Shown here: positions 1 to 7,896 of the stretch, one piece after another
Layout: every line of letters begins with the position of its first letter
Position numbering within the stretch: the first letter of the stretch is position 1
Source of the DNA: Bacillota bacterium
GTDB lineage: Bacteria > Bacillota > Clostridia > Lachnospirales > Lachnospiraceae
DNA: 21,587 nucleotides
Direction: 5' to 3'
NCBI GenBank assembly: GCA_023399455.1
Contig: JAEWPN010000257.1
Coordinates: 1-21,587 of the forward strand
Translations under genes and position numbers: made by a program
The notes under the pieces: generated by a model
Database searches by the model: none
Told to the model about the DNA's origin: nothing
Seen by the model: only the letters and a program-made list of their open reading frames with translations

Positions 1-2
1 TC

Positions 3-161
3 GATTTATATTCCTATATGCATGATATTTTTGGGGCGGATGTAATCGAGATCTTTGACATGAAATATAATCCGGAAGAAAGAAAAAAGGCTCAGGAAGA
101 ACGGGCGGCGAAGAAGGAAGCCGCTTCTCCTAAGACCATTATAGTAGATAAGGGAGAATAA
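3..161 (+). CDS. C-terminal end of an unrecognised protein (partial)
   Basis: An open frame enters from the left edge and ends with TAA at 159-161, giving 52 codons. The visible part begins with an aromatic-rich segment (DLYSYMHDIFGADVIEIFDM) and then turns into a highly charged Glu/Lys/Ala helix-like tail ending TIIVDKGE. The charged tail suggests a soluble or cytoplasmic C-terminus. I do not recognise the family and the domain-bearing part lies outside the window. It reads in the same direction as nnr and lies 116 bases before the chosen nnr start, so it could share a transcript with it. That this is a real coding tail is supported by the continuous frame and amphipathic composition; its function is unknown. 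Confidence 0.6.
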   Translation, partial: DLYSYMHDIFGADVIEIFDMKYNPEERKKAQEERAAKKEAASPKTIIVDKGE

Positions 162-236
162 ACGGCAAACGAGAATGCGTCAGAACGAATGTTTTTGGCG
201 CATTTATGCTTAATCAGGCAGGTATGTCTGCATATA

Positions 237-276
237 AAAGGAGCACTGGTATAAGGTTGAAAGGAGCATTGGTATA
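237..276 (+). repeat. Imperfect tandem 17-bp repeat carrying two Shine-Dalgarno motifs
   Basis: AAAGGAGCACTGGTATA at 237-253 is repeated as AAAGGAGCATTGGTATA at 260-276, with one mismatch and a 23-bp period. Each copy contains a GGAG ribosome-binding core. Only the second copy is correctly spaced (about 10 nt) from the ATG at 278, so it decides the nnr start. Confidence 0.75.
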
Positions 277-277
277 T

Positions 278-1843
278 ATGGAAAAAAAGTATTTCGTATC
301 CTCAGCAGAAATGAAAAAATACGACAGAGCCACCATAAATGACTTCCAAGTACCATCTTTAGTGCTTATGGAACGTGCCGCTCTGGAGACGGTAGGAGAA
401 ATCGAGAAGAGATTCGGAAAAGGGAGCAGGGTTCTGGTTGTCTCGGGCACGGGAAATAATGGCGGAGACGGTATTGCAGTCGGACGGATTCTTATGCAGC
501 GGGGATATGAGGTGGACTTTGTCCTTATAGGGGCGGAAGAAAAATACAGCGAGGAGACAAGACATCAGTTAGTCATTATCGCAAAATATGGATGTACTTT
601 GAAAAGCAAAATCGAAAGTATGGAATATGATATAATTATAGATGCGTTATTTGGAATCGGATTGTCTAGAAACGTGGAAGGAATATATAAAAAATGTATC
701 GAGACGATGAACAGTATAAGCGGCTTCATCGTCTCTGTAGATATTCCGTCCGGAATAAACGCCGATACGGGTGCAGTGATGAATGCGGCGGTGAAAGCGG
801 ATATCACCGTTACCTTCGCGTTTGAAAAACTGGGGCATATCCTGTATCCGGGCTGCGAATACTGTGGTGAAGTGCTTTGTAAGGATATCGGGATTACGAA
901 GGAGAGCTTTCGCGGGGAAGAAGGCCCCCGGGTATATTCCTATGCCGACCGTTATAGGGAGCAGGCGGCGGCACTTATGCCGGCAAGAAGCCGGGGAGGA
1001 AATAAGGGAACCTTCGGCAAGGCGTTGGTAATCGCAGGAAGCAGAAATATGAGCGGAGCCTGCGAGCTGTGCGCAAGGAGCGCTTATCGAATCGGTGCAG
1101 GCATGGTTAAGGTGGTTACCCCGGAGGAGAATCGGGAAATCATACAGAAAAATCTGCCGGAAGCGCTGCTTTCTACTTACACAGATGCGGAGAAGACTGA
1201 GTCATGGAAGGAATTTTTACAGGACTTAAAAGAAAGTATGAAATGGGCGGATTGTATCGTGATCGGGCCGGGAATAGGCAAGAGCGGCACGGCCAGCATA
1301 CTGTTTAAATATGTTGTGAAGGAATCTGCAAAGCCTCTGGTCATCGATGCGGACGGACTGAATCTTCTGGCTGAGTCGGAAGAGCTGCAGGAGCTCCTGC
1401 GGACTTTGTCGCTAAAGGAAAGCAGGCAGATTATCGTAACTCCTCATGTGGCGGAATTCGCCAGGCTTTACGGTTGCAGACCGGAGGAGGTAAAGAAGGA
1501 TATTATAAGCAAGACCAAAGAACTGGCCGATAGATTATGCTGTACTGTGGTATGCAAGGATGCGAGAACGGCAGTGGCTGATTACATGGAAAGGGATGTT
1601 TACTTAAACGCCACGGGCAATGACGGTATGGCTACTGCGGGTTCCGGAGATGTGCTGGCAGGCATTATCGGCGGACTTCTGACACAGGGGGTAAGGTGCA
1701 GGGAGGCTGCGGAGGCAGGAGTCTTTCTTCACGGGAGACTGGGCGATCTGGCGGCAGAGAGGACCGGGCGGTACGCGGTGATGGCAGGAGACTTAACGGA
1801 GCAGCTAAAGTACATTTTAAGCGATGAAGGGAAACGAAGATGA
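278..1843 (+). CDS. nnr: Bifunctional NAD(P)H-hydrate repair enzyme (epimerase + ADP-dependent dehydratase)
   Basis: The protein repairs hydrated NADH and NADPH: the N-terminal YjeF_N-type domain epimerises the R and S hydrates, and the C-terminal ribokinase-like domain dehydrates the S form using ADP or ATP. With the ATG at 278 it has 521 residues, the usual size of the fused enzyme. The N-domain (about 1-225) shows GNNGGDG at 59-65, DALFGIG at 122-128 and VDIPSG at 154-159. The C-domain (about 235-521) shows GTFGKALVIAG near 244, IGPGIG near 329, VIDADGLN near 355, and the catalytic NDGMATAGSGDVLAG at 448-462. An upstream in-frame ATG at 206 has no ribosome-binding site, while the one at 278 follows AAAGGAG, so I chose 278. 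The stop overlaps the alr start (ATGA), implying translational coupling. Pairing with alanine racemase is familiar in Firmicutes. Confidence 0.95.
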   Translation: MEKKYFVSSAEMKKYDRATINDFQVPSLVLMERAALETVGEIEKRFGKGSRVLVVSGTGNNGGDGIAVGRILMQRGYEVDFVLIGAEEKYSEETRHQLVIIAKYGCTLKSKIESMEYDIIIDALFGIGLSRNVEGIYKKCIETMNSISGFIVSVDIPSGINADTGAVMNAAVKADITVTFAFEKLGHILYPGCEYCGEVLCKDIGITKESFRGEEGPRVYSYADRYREQAAALMPARSRGGNKGTFGKALVIAGSRNMSGACELCARSAYRIGAGMVKVVTPEENREIIQKNLPEALLSTYTDAEKTESWKEFLQDLKESMKWADCIVIGPGIGKSGTASILFKYVVKESAKPLVIDADGLNLLAESEELQELLRTLSLKESRQIIVTPHVAEFARLYGCRPEEVKKDIISKTKELADRLCCTVVCKDARTAVADYMERDVYLNATGNDGMATAGSGDVLAGIIGGLLTQGVRCREAAEAGVFLHGRLGDLAAERTGRYAVMAGDLTEQLKYILSDEGKRR

Positions 1844-3057
1844 TAGAAAAGTACAGCAGGGTTTATGCGTCAGTGGATCTGGACGCCATACATTCCAACA
1901 TGAATCATATGAAGGCGAATATTGAGCCTGAGACGAAAATAGTAAGCGTCATCAAAGCGGACGGATACGGTCACGGAGCAGTGCCGATCGCGAGAGAGCT
2001 GGAACCGCTTGACTATATCTTTGGATTCGCAACGGCAACGGTGGAAGAGGCTTTGATACTGCGCCACAGCGGGATTACCAAGCCGATTTTAATATTGGGA
2101 TATACGTTTCCTTATTGCTATGAAGAAATGATAAAAGAAAAAATTACCCCGGCGGTGTTCCGCTGCGATACGTTGGAGGAGCTTTCGCTCAGCGTTCGGA
2201 AAATAAAGAAAGAAGCGGAGGAGGCCGGCCGAATACTTGATGATGTTCGCATTAAGATTCATATCAAGGTGGATACCGGAATGTCAAGAATTGGGGTATC
2301 TCCTGATGAGGAGGGCCTTATGTTAGTGAAAAAGGCGCTTTCCATGCCGGAGATCGAGGTGGAAGGAATCTTTACACACTTTGCCAGAGCAGACGAAACC
2401 GATAAAACGGCGGCGAAACGGCAAATGAACACGTTCAGGACTTTTGTAGAAAAAGTTAAGAAGGAAACCGGATATCAGATACCGGTATGTCATTGCTCCA
2501 ACAGTGCGGGAATCATTGGACTAAGGGAAGCAAATATGAATGTTGTCCGTGCCGGGGTGACCACATACGGACTATGGCCGTCGGGCGAGGTGGAAAGGAA
2601 TATTGTCCGCCTGACACCCGCGATGGAGCTTAAGAGCCGTATCGTATATATCAAGCAGCTGGAAGCTGGAGCGGCGATAAGTTACGGTGGAACCTTTATA
2701 ACGAAGAGAACAACAAAGGCAGCAACTATACCGGTAGGGTATGGAGATGGTTATCCAAGGGGATTATCCAATAAAGGATATATTTTGGTGCGCGGACAGC
2801 GGGCGCCGATTATCGGGCGCATTTGCATGGATCAATTTATGGTGGATGTAACGGATATTCCGGAAGTGACTGAGGGTGACGAGGTGACCTTGATAGGAAG
2901 GGACGGAGGGGAGAGCATCACGATGGAGCTTATAGGAGAGCTGTCAGGTAGATTTAACTATGAACTCGCCTGCTTAATCGGCAAAAGAGTACCAAGAATT
3001 TATTTGAAAGAGGGAAAGGTCGTGTTAACGAGGGATTATTTTCTCGATTTTGAGTAA
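1840..3057 (+). CDS. alr: Alanine racemase (PLP-dependent)
   Basis: It converts L-alanine to D-alanine for peptidoglycan in the cytoplasm. The 405 residues are slightly longer than the usual 370-390. The PLP lysine is K39 in VIKADGYGHG. The second catalytic residue, a tyrosine, is Y282 in ISYGGTF, followed by the family motif VGYGDGYPRG at 299-308. MSRIG at 148-152 and GRICMDQFMVDVTD near 326-339 are also typical. The fold is an N-terminal TIM-type barrel (about 1-255) and a C-terminal beta domain (about 256-395). The ATG overlaps the nnr stop codon by four bases, so the two are almost certainly co-transcribed. EndoA follows 84 bases later, the same gene order as the alr-ndoA region of Bacillus but without the antitoxin gene. 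Confidence 0.97.
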   Translation: MIEKYSRVYASVDLDAIHSNMNHMKANIEPETKIVSVIKADGYGHGAVPIARELEPLDYIFGFATATVEEALILRHSGITKPILILGYTFPYCYEEMIKEKITPAVFRCDTLEELSLSVRKIKKEAEEAGRILDDVRIKIHIKVDTGMSRIGVSPDEEGLMLVKKALSMPEIEVEGIFTHFARADETDKTAAKRQMNTFRTFVEKVKKETGYQIPVCHCSNSAGIIGLREANMNVVRAGVTTYGLWPSGEVERNIVRLTPAMELKSRIVYIKQLEAGAAISYGGTFITKRTTKAATIPVGYGDGYPRGLSNKGYILVRGQRAPIIGRICMDQFMVDVTDIPEVTEGDEVTLIGRDGGESITMELIGELSGRFNYELACLIGKRVPRIYLKEGKVVLTRDYFLDFE

Positions 3058-3060
3058 CAA

Positions 3061-3112
3061 TTGAATACCTTCGGATAAACTGGCAATAATGTAACCTATA
3101 AAAGGTTTGCCA
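3061..3112 (+). promoter_or_regulatory. Possible promoter and bulged inverted repeat ahead of endoA
   Basis: TTGAAT at 3061-3066 and AATAAT at 3085-3090 are 18 bases apart and could form a SigA promoter. Overlapping it, TGGCA (3081-3085) pairs with TGCCA (3108-3112), and AACCT (3093-3097) pairs with AGGTT (3103-3107), leaving a 7-base bulge on the left arm. No T-run follows, so it is not a standard terminator. It could be an operator or a leader hairpin for the toxin gene; this is inference. Confidence 0.4.
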
Positions 3113-3141
3113 TATAGAAGTTTAAATGAAGGGTGAGAACT

Positions 3142-3483
3142 ATGAAGCGTGGAGACATATATTATGCGGACTTGCGGCCGGTGATTGGTTCAGAACAGGG
3201 CGGAGTGAGACCGGTACTTATTATACAGAACGATATAGGGAATAAGTATAGTCCCACTGTAATCTGTGCGGCGATTACATCCAAGATGAATAAGGCGAAG
3301 CTGCCTACACATATTGAACTGAATGCAGAGAGATGTGATATGATGAAAGACTCGGTCATCTTGCTAGAACAGCTAAGGACGATAGACAAGAAAAGACTGA
3401 AAGACAAGGTGTGTCATTTGGACGATGAAGTTATGAATAAAGTGAACGAAGGACTTCTTATCAGCCTCGATTTGAATACATAA
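3142..3483 (+). CDS. ndoA: MazF/EndoA-type mRNA interferase, no adjacent antitoxin
   Basis: A type II toxin-family endoribonuclease that cleaves mRNA at a short sequence; the Bacillus homologue EndoA recognises UACAU. From ATG 3142 it has 113 residues, full family length. It closely resembles EndoA as I remember it: [10 protein letters not shown] at the start, then the [11 protein letters not shown] loop with the catalytic arginine, [38 protein letters not shown] and the C-terminal ISLDLNT. A GTG at 3133 is an alternative start, but GAAGGGTGAG just before 3142 is a better ribosome-binding site. Bacillus carries the antitoxin EndoAI between alr and the toxin. Here the 84-base gap has no room for it and no start-plus-frame of useful length. 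Either the antitoxin is elsewhere or the protein is a tolerated solo interferase. Confidence 0.93.
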   Translation: MKRGDIYYADLRPVIGSEQGGVRPVLIIQNDIGNKYSPTVICAAITSKMNKAKLPTHIELNAERCDMMKDSVILLEQLRTIDKKRLKDKVCHLDDEVMNKVNEGLLISLDLNT

Positions 3484-3497
3484 GAAAGGGCTTAAAC

Positions 3498-3526
3498 TTG
3501 ACGATAAGAAAGTAAAATGATATAGT
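3498..3526 (+). promoter_or_regulatory. SigA-type promoter for the CBS membrane protein gene
   Basis: TTGACG at 3498-3503 and TATAGT at 3521-3526 are separated by exactly 17 bases, each matching the consensus at five of six positions. Transcription would start near 3533, giving a leader of about 36 bases before the ATG at 3569. This separates the membrane protein and yebC from the upstream nnr-alr-ndoA group. Confidence 0.7.
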
Positions 3527-3568
3527 TTAGTGTGATATTTTATGAAGTACAAAAGGAGATGGAAAGTT

Positions 3569-4966
3569 ATGGATGATGCTGGGCCTACTGCCAGTATAAT
3601 TATTTTTGTCGTATTATTATTGATCGATATGTTTTTTTATGGATTCGGTTCGGCAATTCACTGTCTGAATATAAAGGATGTGGAAAAGAGAGCGAAAGAG
3701 GATAAGGACAAATTGTCCTCTGACAAAAGGGCTAGACGTCTTTGGTCTATTATGGAGGCTCCTGCGAAGTATGTGAACACGGTGCAGCTGGTATCCATAT
3801 TGATACACATCCTCATGGGAAGTTTTTTCCTGAAAATATGGATACGTGGCATAAGCCGGTTTATGGACGCTTCTCTGGGATTGGAATCGCCGGGGATATA
3901 TTTGCTTGGAGCAATCTTAATGACGGCAGCTTTGATCTACATATTGCTGACCTTCGGCGTGCTGCTTCCTAAGAGGCTGGGAGCGAGATATCCTGAGAAA
4001 TGGGCATATTTATGTATCAATCTTGTCTATTATGTGACAGGGGCGCTATCCCCCTTTACAGGTCTGGCAACGGTAACGGCCGATGGTATACTGCGTTTGT
4101 TCGGGCTGAAGGCGGATAAGGATGTAAGCGACGTGACGGAAGAAGAAATCATATCCATGGTGAATGAAGGTCACGAACAGGGCGTTCTGCAGGCGACGGA
4201 AGCGGAAATGATTACAAATATTTTCGAATTCGGCGATAAAGAGGCGCAGGATATTATGACACACAGAAAGAATATTGTCGCGGTAGAGGGCACTATGTCC
4301 TTAAAAGAAGCGATAAGCTTCATGATGGATGCCCATAACAGCAGATTTCCGGTATATGAAGACAATATCGATCATATTATCGGAATCGTTCATATGCGGG
4401 ATGCGATGAGACTGCATAATTCCCGTGCAAAGGCGAATATTCCAATTAAGGAAATCAAAGGGCTTTTGCGGGCACCGGTATTCATTCCGGGCACGAAAAA
4501 TATCGACGGGCTGTTTCAGATGATGCAATCCACAAAGACGCAGATGGTCATAATTGTGGACGAGTACGGGCAGACGTCGGGGCTGCTTGCGATGGAGGAC
4601 ATCCTGGAAGAAATCGTGGGGAACATCCTGGATGAATACGACGAGGACGAGGAATATATAGAAGAGACGGACAATGAAGACGAGTACATTATAGACGGGC
4701 AGACTCCTTTAGAGGAATTGGAGGATCTGTTCGATATTTCCTTCGAAGAGGAGGAATTCGATACGCTGAACGGCTTTATGATTTCTAAGTTGGACAAGAT
4801 TCCGGAAGAGGGCGAAGCGTTTGATATAGATGTCGGAGGCTATAATTTTAGAATATTGTCTGTGGAAAGCAAGATGATTTTAAGTGTTCTGGTAACGAAA
4901 ATAAAGGAGCCGGAGCAGGAAGTTGTTTTTGAAGATGATGAAAAGGGAAAAAAGGAGAAAAGTTAA
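3569..4966 (+). CDS. CNNM/HlyC-CorC family membrane protein (DUF21-CBS-CorC_HlyC)
   Basis: The protein belongs to the hemolysin/CorC family, several members of which export or regulate Mg2+ or other divalent cations; the substrate here is not visible in the sequence. With ATG 3569 (behind AAAAGGAG at 3551-3558) it has 465 residues; an ATG at 3542 lacks a ribosome-binding site. Domains in order: DUF21 membrane part (about 1-185) with hydrophobic spans near 8-30, 70-92, 112-140 and 145-165; a CBS pair (about 215-350) with HNSRFPVYE, IIGIVHMRD, IVDEYGQTSGLLAMEDILEEIVG; a very acidic linker (355-375); and a CorC_HlyC domain (about 372-448) with IDGQTPLEEL and FDTLNGFM. The CBS pair probably senses adenine nucleotide. 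The stop codon abuts the yebC ATG. Confidence 0.93.
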   Translation: MDDAGPTASIIIFVVLLLIDMFFYGFGSAIHCLNIKDVEKRAKEDKDKLSSDKRARRLWSIMEAPAKYVNTVQLVSILIHILMGSFFLKIWIRGISRFMDASLGLESPGIYLLGAILMTAALIYILLTFGVLLPKRLGARYPEKWAYLCINLVYYVTGALSPFTGLATVTADGILRLFGLKADKDVSDVTEEEIISMVNEGHEQGVLQATEAEMITNIFEFGDKEAQDIMTHRKNIVAVEGTMSLKEAISFMMDAHNSRFPVYEDNIDHIIGIVHMRDAMRLHNSRAKANIPIKEIKGLLRAPVFIPGTKNIDGLFQMMQSTKTQMVIIVDEYGQTSGLLAMEDILEEIVGNILDEYDEDEEYIEETDNEDEYIIDGQTPLEELEDLFDISFEEEEFDTLNGFMISKLDKIPEEGEAFDIDVGGYNFRILSVESKMILSVLVTKIKEPEQEVVFEDDEKGKKEKS

Positions 4967-5695
4967 ATGTCAGGACATTCAAAGTTTGCAAATATAAAGC
5001 ATAAGAAGGAAAAGAACGACGCGGCGAAAGGAAAGATTTTTACCATTCTTGGAAGAGAAATTGCAGTAGCAGTAAAGGAGGGAGGCCCGGACCCGTCGAA
5101 CAACTTTAAACTGTCGCAGGTTATTGCAAAAGCGAAGGCAAATAATATGCCTAACGATACGATCGACAGAGGAATTAAAAAGGCTGCCGGAGATGTGGGA
5201 AATGTAAACTATAAATACGTTACTTATGAAGGCTACGGTCCTAACGGCATTGCGATTATCGTAGATGCCCTCACCGACAACCAGAATCGTACGGCAGCTA
5301 ATATAAGAAATGCGTTTACGAAGGGGCAGGGAAATATCGGAACGCCGGGATGTGTATCATTCATGTTCGATCAAAAGGGACAGATTATTATTGATAAAGA
5401 GGAATGTGAGATGGAAGCGGACGATCTCATGATGATTGCCCTCGATGCGGGGGCGGAGGATTTCTCCGAAGAAGAGGACAGTTACGAGATATTGACGGAT
5501 CCGGACAGTTTCGATGCGGTGAACAAGGCGCTTGCGGAAGCAGGAGTCACAATGATATCCGCTGAAGTGACCATGATACCTCAAAACTATGTGGACCTTA
5601 CAGATGAAACTGCCCTTAAGAATCTTCAAAAGACCTTGGACCTTCTCGACGAAGACGATGATGTACAGGCTGTTTATCACAACTGGAACGAATAA
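4967..5695 (+). CDS. yebC: YebC/PmpR/TACO1-family regulatory protein
   Basis: Full-length 242-residue member of the YebC family. Members were described as transcription regulators, and more recent work links the family to translation of difficult (proline-rich) sequences, so the exact role here is open. The N-terminal signature MSGHSKFANIKHKKEKNDA leads into GKIFTILGREI, followed by NNMPNDTIDRGIKKA and the YEGYGPNGIAIIVDALTDN core, then IGTPGCVSFMF. The C-terminal half is acidic, ending DDDVQAVYHNWNE. The ATG directly follows the preceding TAA, with AAAAAAGGAGAAAAG as ribosome-binding site, so it is translated from the same mRNA as the CBS membrane protein. A hairpin lies just behind its stop. 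Confidence 0.95.
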   Translation: MSGHSKFANIKHKKEKNDAAKGKIFTILGREIAVAVKEGGPDPSNNFKLSQVIAKAKANNMPNDTIDRGIKKAAGDVGNVNYKYVTYEGYGPNGIAIIVDALTDNQNRTAANIRNAFTKGQGNIGTPGCVSFMFDQKGQIIIDKEECEMEADDLMMIALDAGAEDFSEEEDSYEILTDPDSFDAVNKALAEAGVTMISAEVTMIPQNYVDLTDETALKNLQKTLDLLDEDDDVQAVYHNWNE

Positions 5696-5696
5696 T

Positions 5697-5727
5697 GTTA
5701 CAGTTTAGCCAATGGCTGAACTGTTAC
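5697..5727 (+). other. Long hairpin after yebC without a U-tract
   Basis: GTTACAGTTTAGCCA (5697-5711) and TGGCTGAACTGTTAC (5713-5727) form a 15-base-pair inverted repeat with one mismatch and one G-T wobble, centred on 5712. It starts two bases after the yebC stop. The following bases (CGAATAATTGC) are not T-rich, so it is a poor intrinsic terminator on the plus strand. It may stabilise the mRNA end, work with Rho, or be a protein site. Confidence 0.6.
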
Positions 5728-5758
5728 CGAATAATTGCTGTAAAGAGGATAGAAAAGT

Positions 5759-6529
5759 ATGAATGAAATGCTGAAAAATATAGCACCGCTTTTTGAAGAG
5801 ATGGAAGTCCAGATCCGTGGATTTAAAAAGGATACATATGGAGATTTGCTGAACACATATCTGGAGAAGAACCATGATTTTTTTGAGGAACTGAATCAGA
5901 TGCTCGTTTCCGAAGATGAGGAAGATGCCATAGGAAAATTTGCGGATTTTCTCGTTTCCTATGTGGCAGGTGTTCTGGATGAAGAGAAGAATAAGGTCAA
6001 AAAAAGCAATCGACAGTTAAACTTTAACATGTTCATGGCGGTTTATTTCATGCCTGCCGTTTTGGAAGGAAAGCAGTTGAAGGCACAGCTCCTTACAGAT
6101 ACCATATGCGAAAGATGGGCAGCCAGGTTCAAAGGAAACAATATAAAGACTGCGGATGCAGCCAGCATTCAAGCGGGCTTTAAGAGCAAGCTATGTTATG
6201 TGACTACTGCCGTATGCAGAAGTCTGAACAAGCCGGAGGATTGTTATGAGCTGAATCTTTTAAGAGATTATAGAGACAATTATCTTGCACTGACTGAAAA
6301 TGGAGAGTCGTTGGTAAACAGATATTATGATATTGCGCCTACCATCGTAAAGAGAATCGACAAATCTGCCGATGCGGAGGGAAAATACCGTTATATATGG
6401 GAGAGATATTTAAAACTGTGTATCGCTTATATCGAAATGGGCGAGAAGGAACAGTGCGGCAGAGAATATATAAAAATGATGGAAGAATTGCAGGAACAAT
6501 ATATAATAACGGCGAAAGATAAGAAATAG
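5759..6529 (+). CDS. Conserved-looking protein with a CFI-box-like segment
   Basis: The 256-residue protein has no signal peptide or membrane span and looks mostly helical. Residues 1-85 are acidic and helix-rich. Residues 146-200 carry CYVTTAVCRS, then NLLRDYRDNYL (166-176), then YYDIAPTIVKRI (189-200). This order (Cys-aromatic-aliphatic-x-T-A, a leucine/arginine helix, then a Y-Y-x-x-x-P step) matches, from memory, the pattern annotated as the CFI-box C-terminal domain in many bacteria, where Cys-Phe-Ile is the usual opening. Its function is not established as far as I know. Additional cysteines sit at 117, 153, 162, 221 and 233. The start at 5759 follows an AGAGGA site. It lies between yebC and metY, which gives no clear functional clue. 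Confidence 0.75.
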   Translation: MNEMLKNIAPLFEEMEVQIRGFKKDTYGDLLNTYLEKNHDFFEELNQMLVSEDEEDAIGKFADFLVSYVAGVLDEEKNKVKKSNRQLNFNMFMAVYFMPAVLEGKQLKAQLLTDTICERWAARFKGNNIKTADAASIQAGFKSKLCYVTTAVCRSLNKPEDCYELNLLRDYRDNYLALTENGESLVNRYYDIAPTIVKRIDKSADAEGKYRYIWERYLKLCIAYIEMGEKEQCGREYIKMMEELQEQYIITAKDKK

Positions 6530-6554
6530 ATGATGCAGTACGGGAGGGTATAAA

Positions 6555-7838
6555 ATGAGCGGCGAATACGCAAAGGAAACGATATGTATCCAATCAGGAT
6601 GGAAGCCTAAGAACGGAGAGCCCAGAATACTGCCAATCTATCAAAGCACTACATATAAATACGAAAGCTCTGAGCAGATGGGAAGGCTGTTTGATTTGGA
6701 GGAAAGTGGTTTCTTCTATTCAAGGCTGCAGAATCCTACTAACGAATTCGTAGCTCAGAAAATCTGCGAGCTGGAAGGCGGTGTAGCGGCTATGCTGACA
6801 TCCTCCGGCCAGGCGGCGAACTATTATGCGATATTCAATATATGTGAGGCTGGATCTCACATAGTACTTTCTTCCAAGGTTTATGGAGGAACATTTAACC
6901 TTTTGACCGTTACCATGAAAAAGATGGGTATCGAATGCACTGTGGTAGATCCCGATGCTTCGGAAGAGGAGTTAAATCAGGCATTTAAGGAGAATACGAG
7001 GTGCGTGCTGGCAGAAACGATTGCCAATCCGGCTTTGGTTGTTTTGGACATCGAGAAATTTGCCCGCTTGGCGCATTCTCATCAGGTTCCTTTGATTATA
7101 GATAATACATTTGCTACCCCAATTAACTGTAACCCGTTTCAGTGGGGGGCGGATATCGTGACTCATTCCACGACCAAATATATGGATGGACATGCCATGT
7201 GCCTGGGCGGGGCGATTGTGGACTCCGGTAATTTCGATTGGAGCAAGTATCCGGACAAATATCCCGGACTCTGTCAGCCGGATGAGTCCTATCACGGTAT
7301 CACATATACCGAGAAGTTCGGCAAGCTGGCGTATATTACTAAGGCGACTTCGCAGCTCATGCGCGACTTGGGGTCTGCCCAGTCTCCGCAGAACTCCTTT
7401 TTACTGAATATAGGGCTGGAAACGCTGCATCTTAGAGTCCCCAGACATTGTGAGAACGCCCGGAAGGTGGCCGAGTACCTGGAAAGGCATGAAAAGGTGG
7501 CCTGGGTAAATTATCCGGGACTTAAAGGAAACAAATATTATGAGCTGGCACAGAAGTACATGCCGAAGGGAACCTGCGGCGTCATCTCCTTTGGGCCAAA
7601 GGGCGGACGCAGCGCAGCTTCGGGAATGATGGATCACCTGAAGCTGGCAGCTATTGTGACTCATGTGGCGGATGCCAGAACCTGCGTGCTGCATCCTGCC
7701 AGTCATACCCATAGACAGATGACGGATGCTCAGCTTGTGGAATCGGGAGTTGCTCCTGATTTGATTCGTTTCTCGGTAGGAATCGAAAATGCGGACGATA
7801 TTATAGCGGATTTGGAACAGGCGCTTAGGAAAATATAA
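6555..7838 (+). CDS. metY: O-acetylhomoserine sulfhydrylase-type PLP enzyme
   Basis: A member of the Cys/Met-metabolism PLP family, which forms homocysteine from an activated homoserine and sulfide (or catalyses related gamma-replacement or lyase reactions). At 427 residues it has the length typical of MetY rather than the shorter (about 380-400) cystathionine synthases and lyases. Visible motifs: YSRLQNPTN at 55-63, SSGQAAN near 83-89, the PLP-stacking region SSKVYGGT (106-113), ETIANPA, D183 in DNTFATP, and the PLP lysine K208 in HSTTKYMDGHAM. C-terminal ASHTHRQM and IRFSVGIEN close the active site. The ribosome-binding site GGAGGG sits at 6543-6548. No SAM riboswitch fits in the 25-base gap upstream. 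Substrate preference cannot be fixed by eye. Confidence 0.9.
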   Translation: MSGEYAKETICIQSGWKPKNGEPRILPIYQSTTYKYESSEQMGRLFDLEESGFFYSRLQNPTNEFVAQKICELEGGVAAMLTSSGQAANYYAIFNICEAGSHIVLSSKVYGGTFNLLTVTMKKMGIECTVVDPDASEEELNQAFKENTRCVLAETIANPALVVLDIEKFARLAHSHQVPLIIDNTFATPINCNPFQWGADIVTHSTTKYMDGHAMCLGGAIVDSGNFDWSKYPDKYPGLCQPDESYHGITYTEKFGKLAYITKATSQLMRDLGSAQSPQNSFLLNIGLETLHLRVPRHCENARKVAEYLERHEKVAWVNYPGLKGNKYYELAQKYMPKGTCGVISFGPKGGRSAASGMMDHLKLAAIVTHVADARTCVLHPASHTHRQMTDAQLVESGVAPDLIRFSVGIENADDIIADLEQALRKI

Positions 7839-7896
7839 GGAATACCTTTTTAGCGGAAAGTATAAAATGGTATAAACCGTAAGGAAACGAAAGAAC

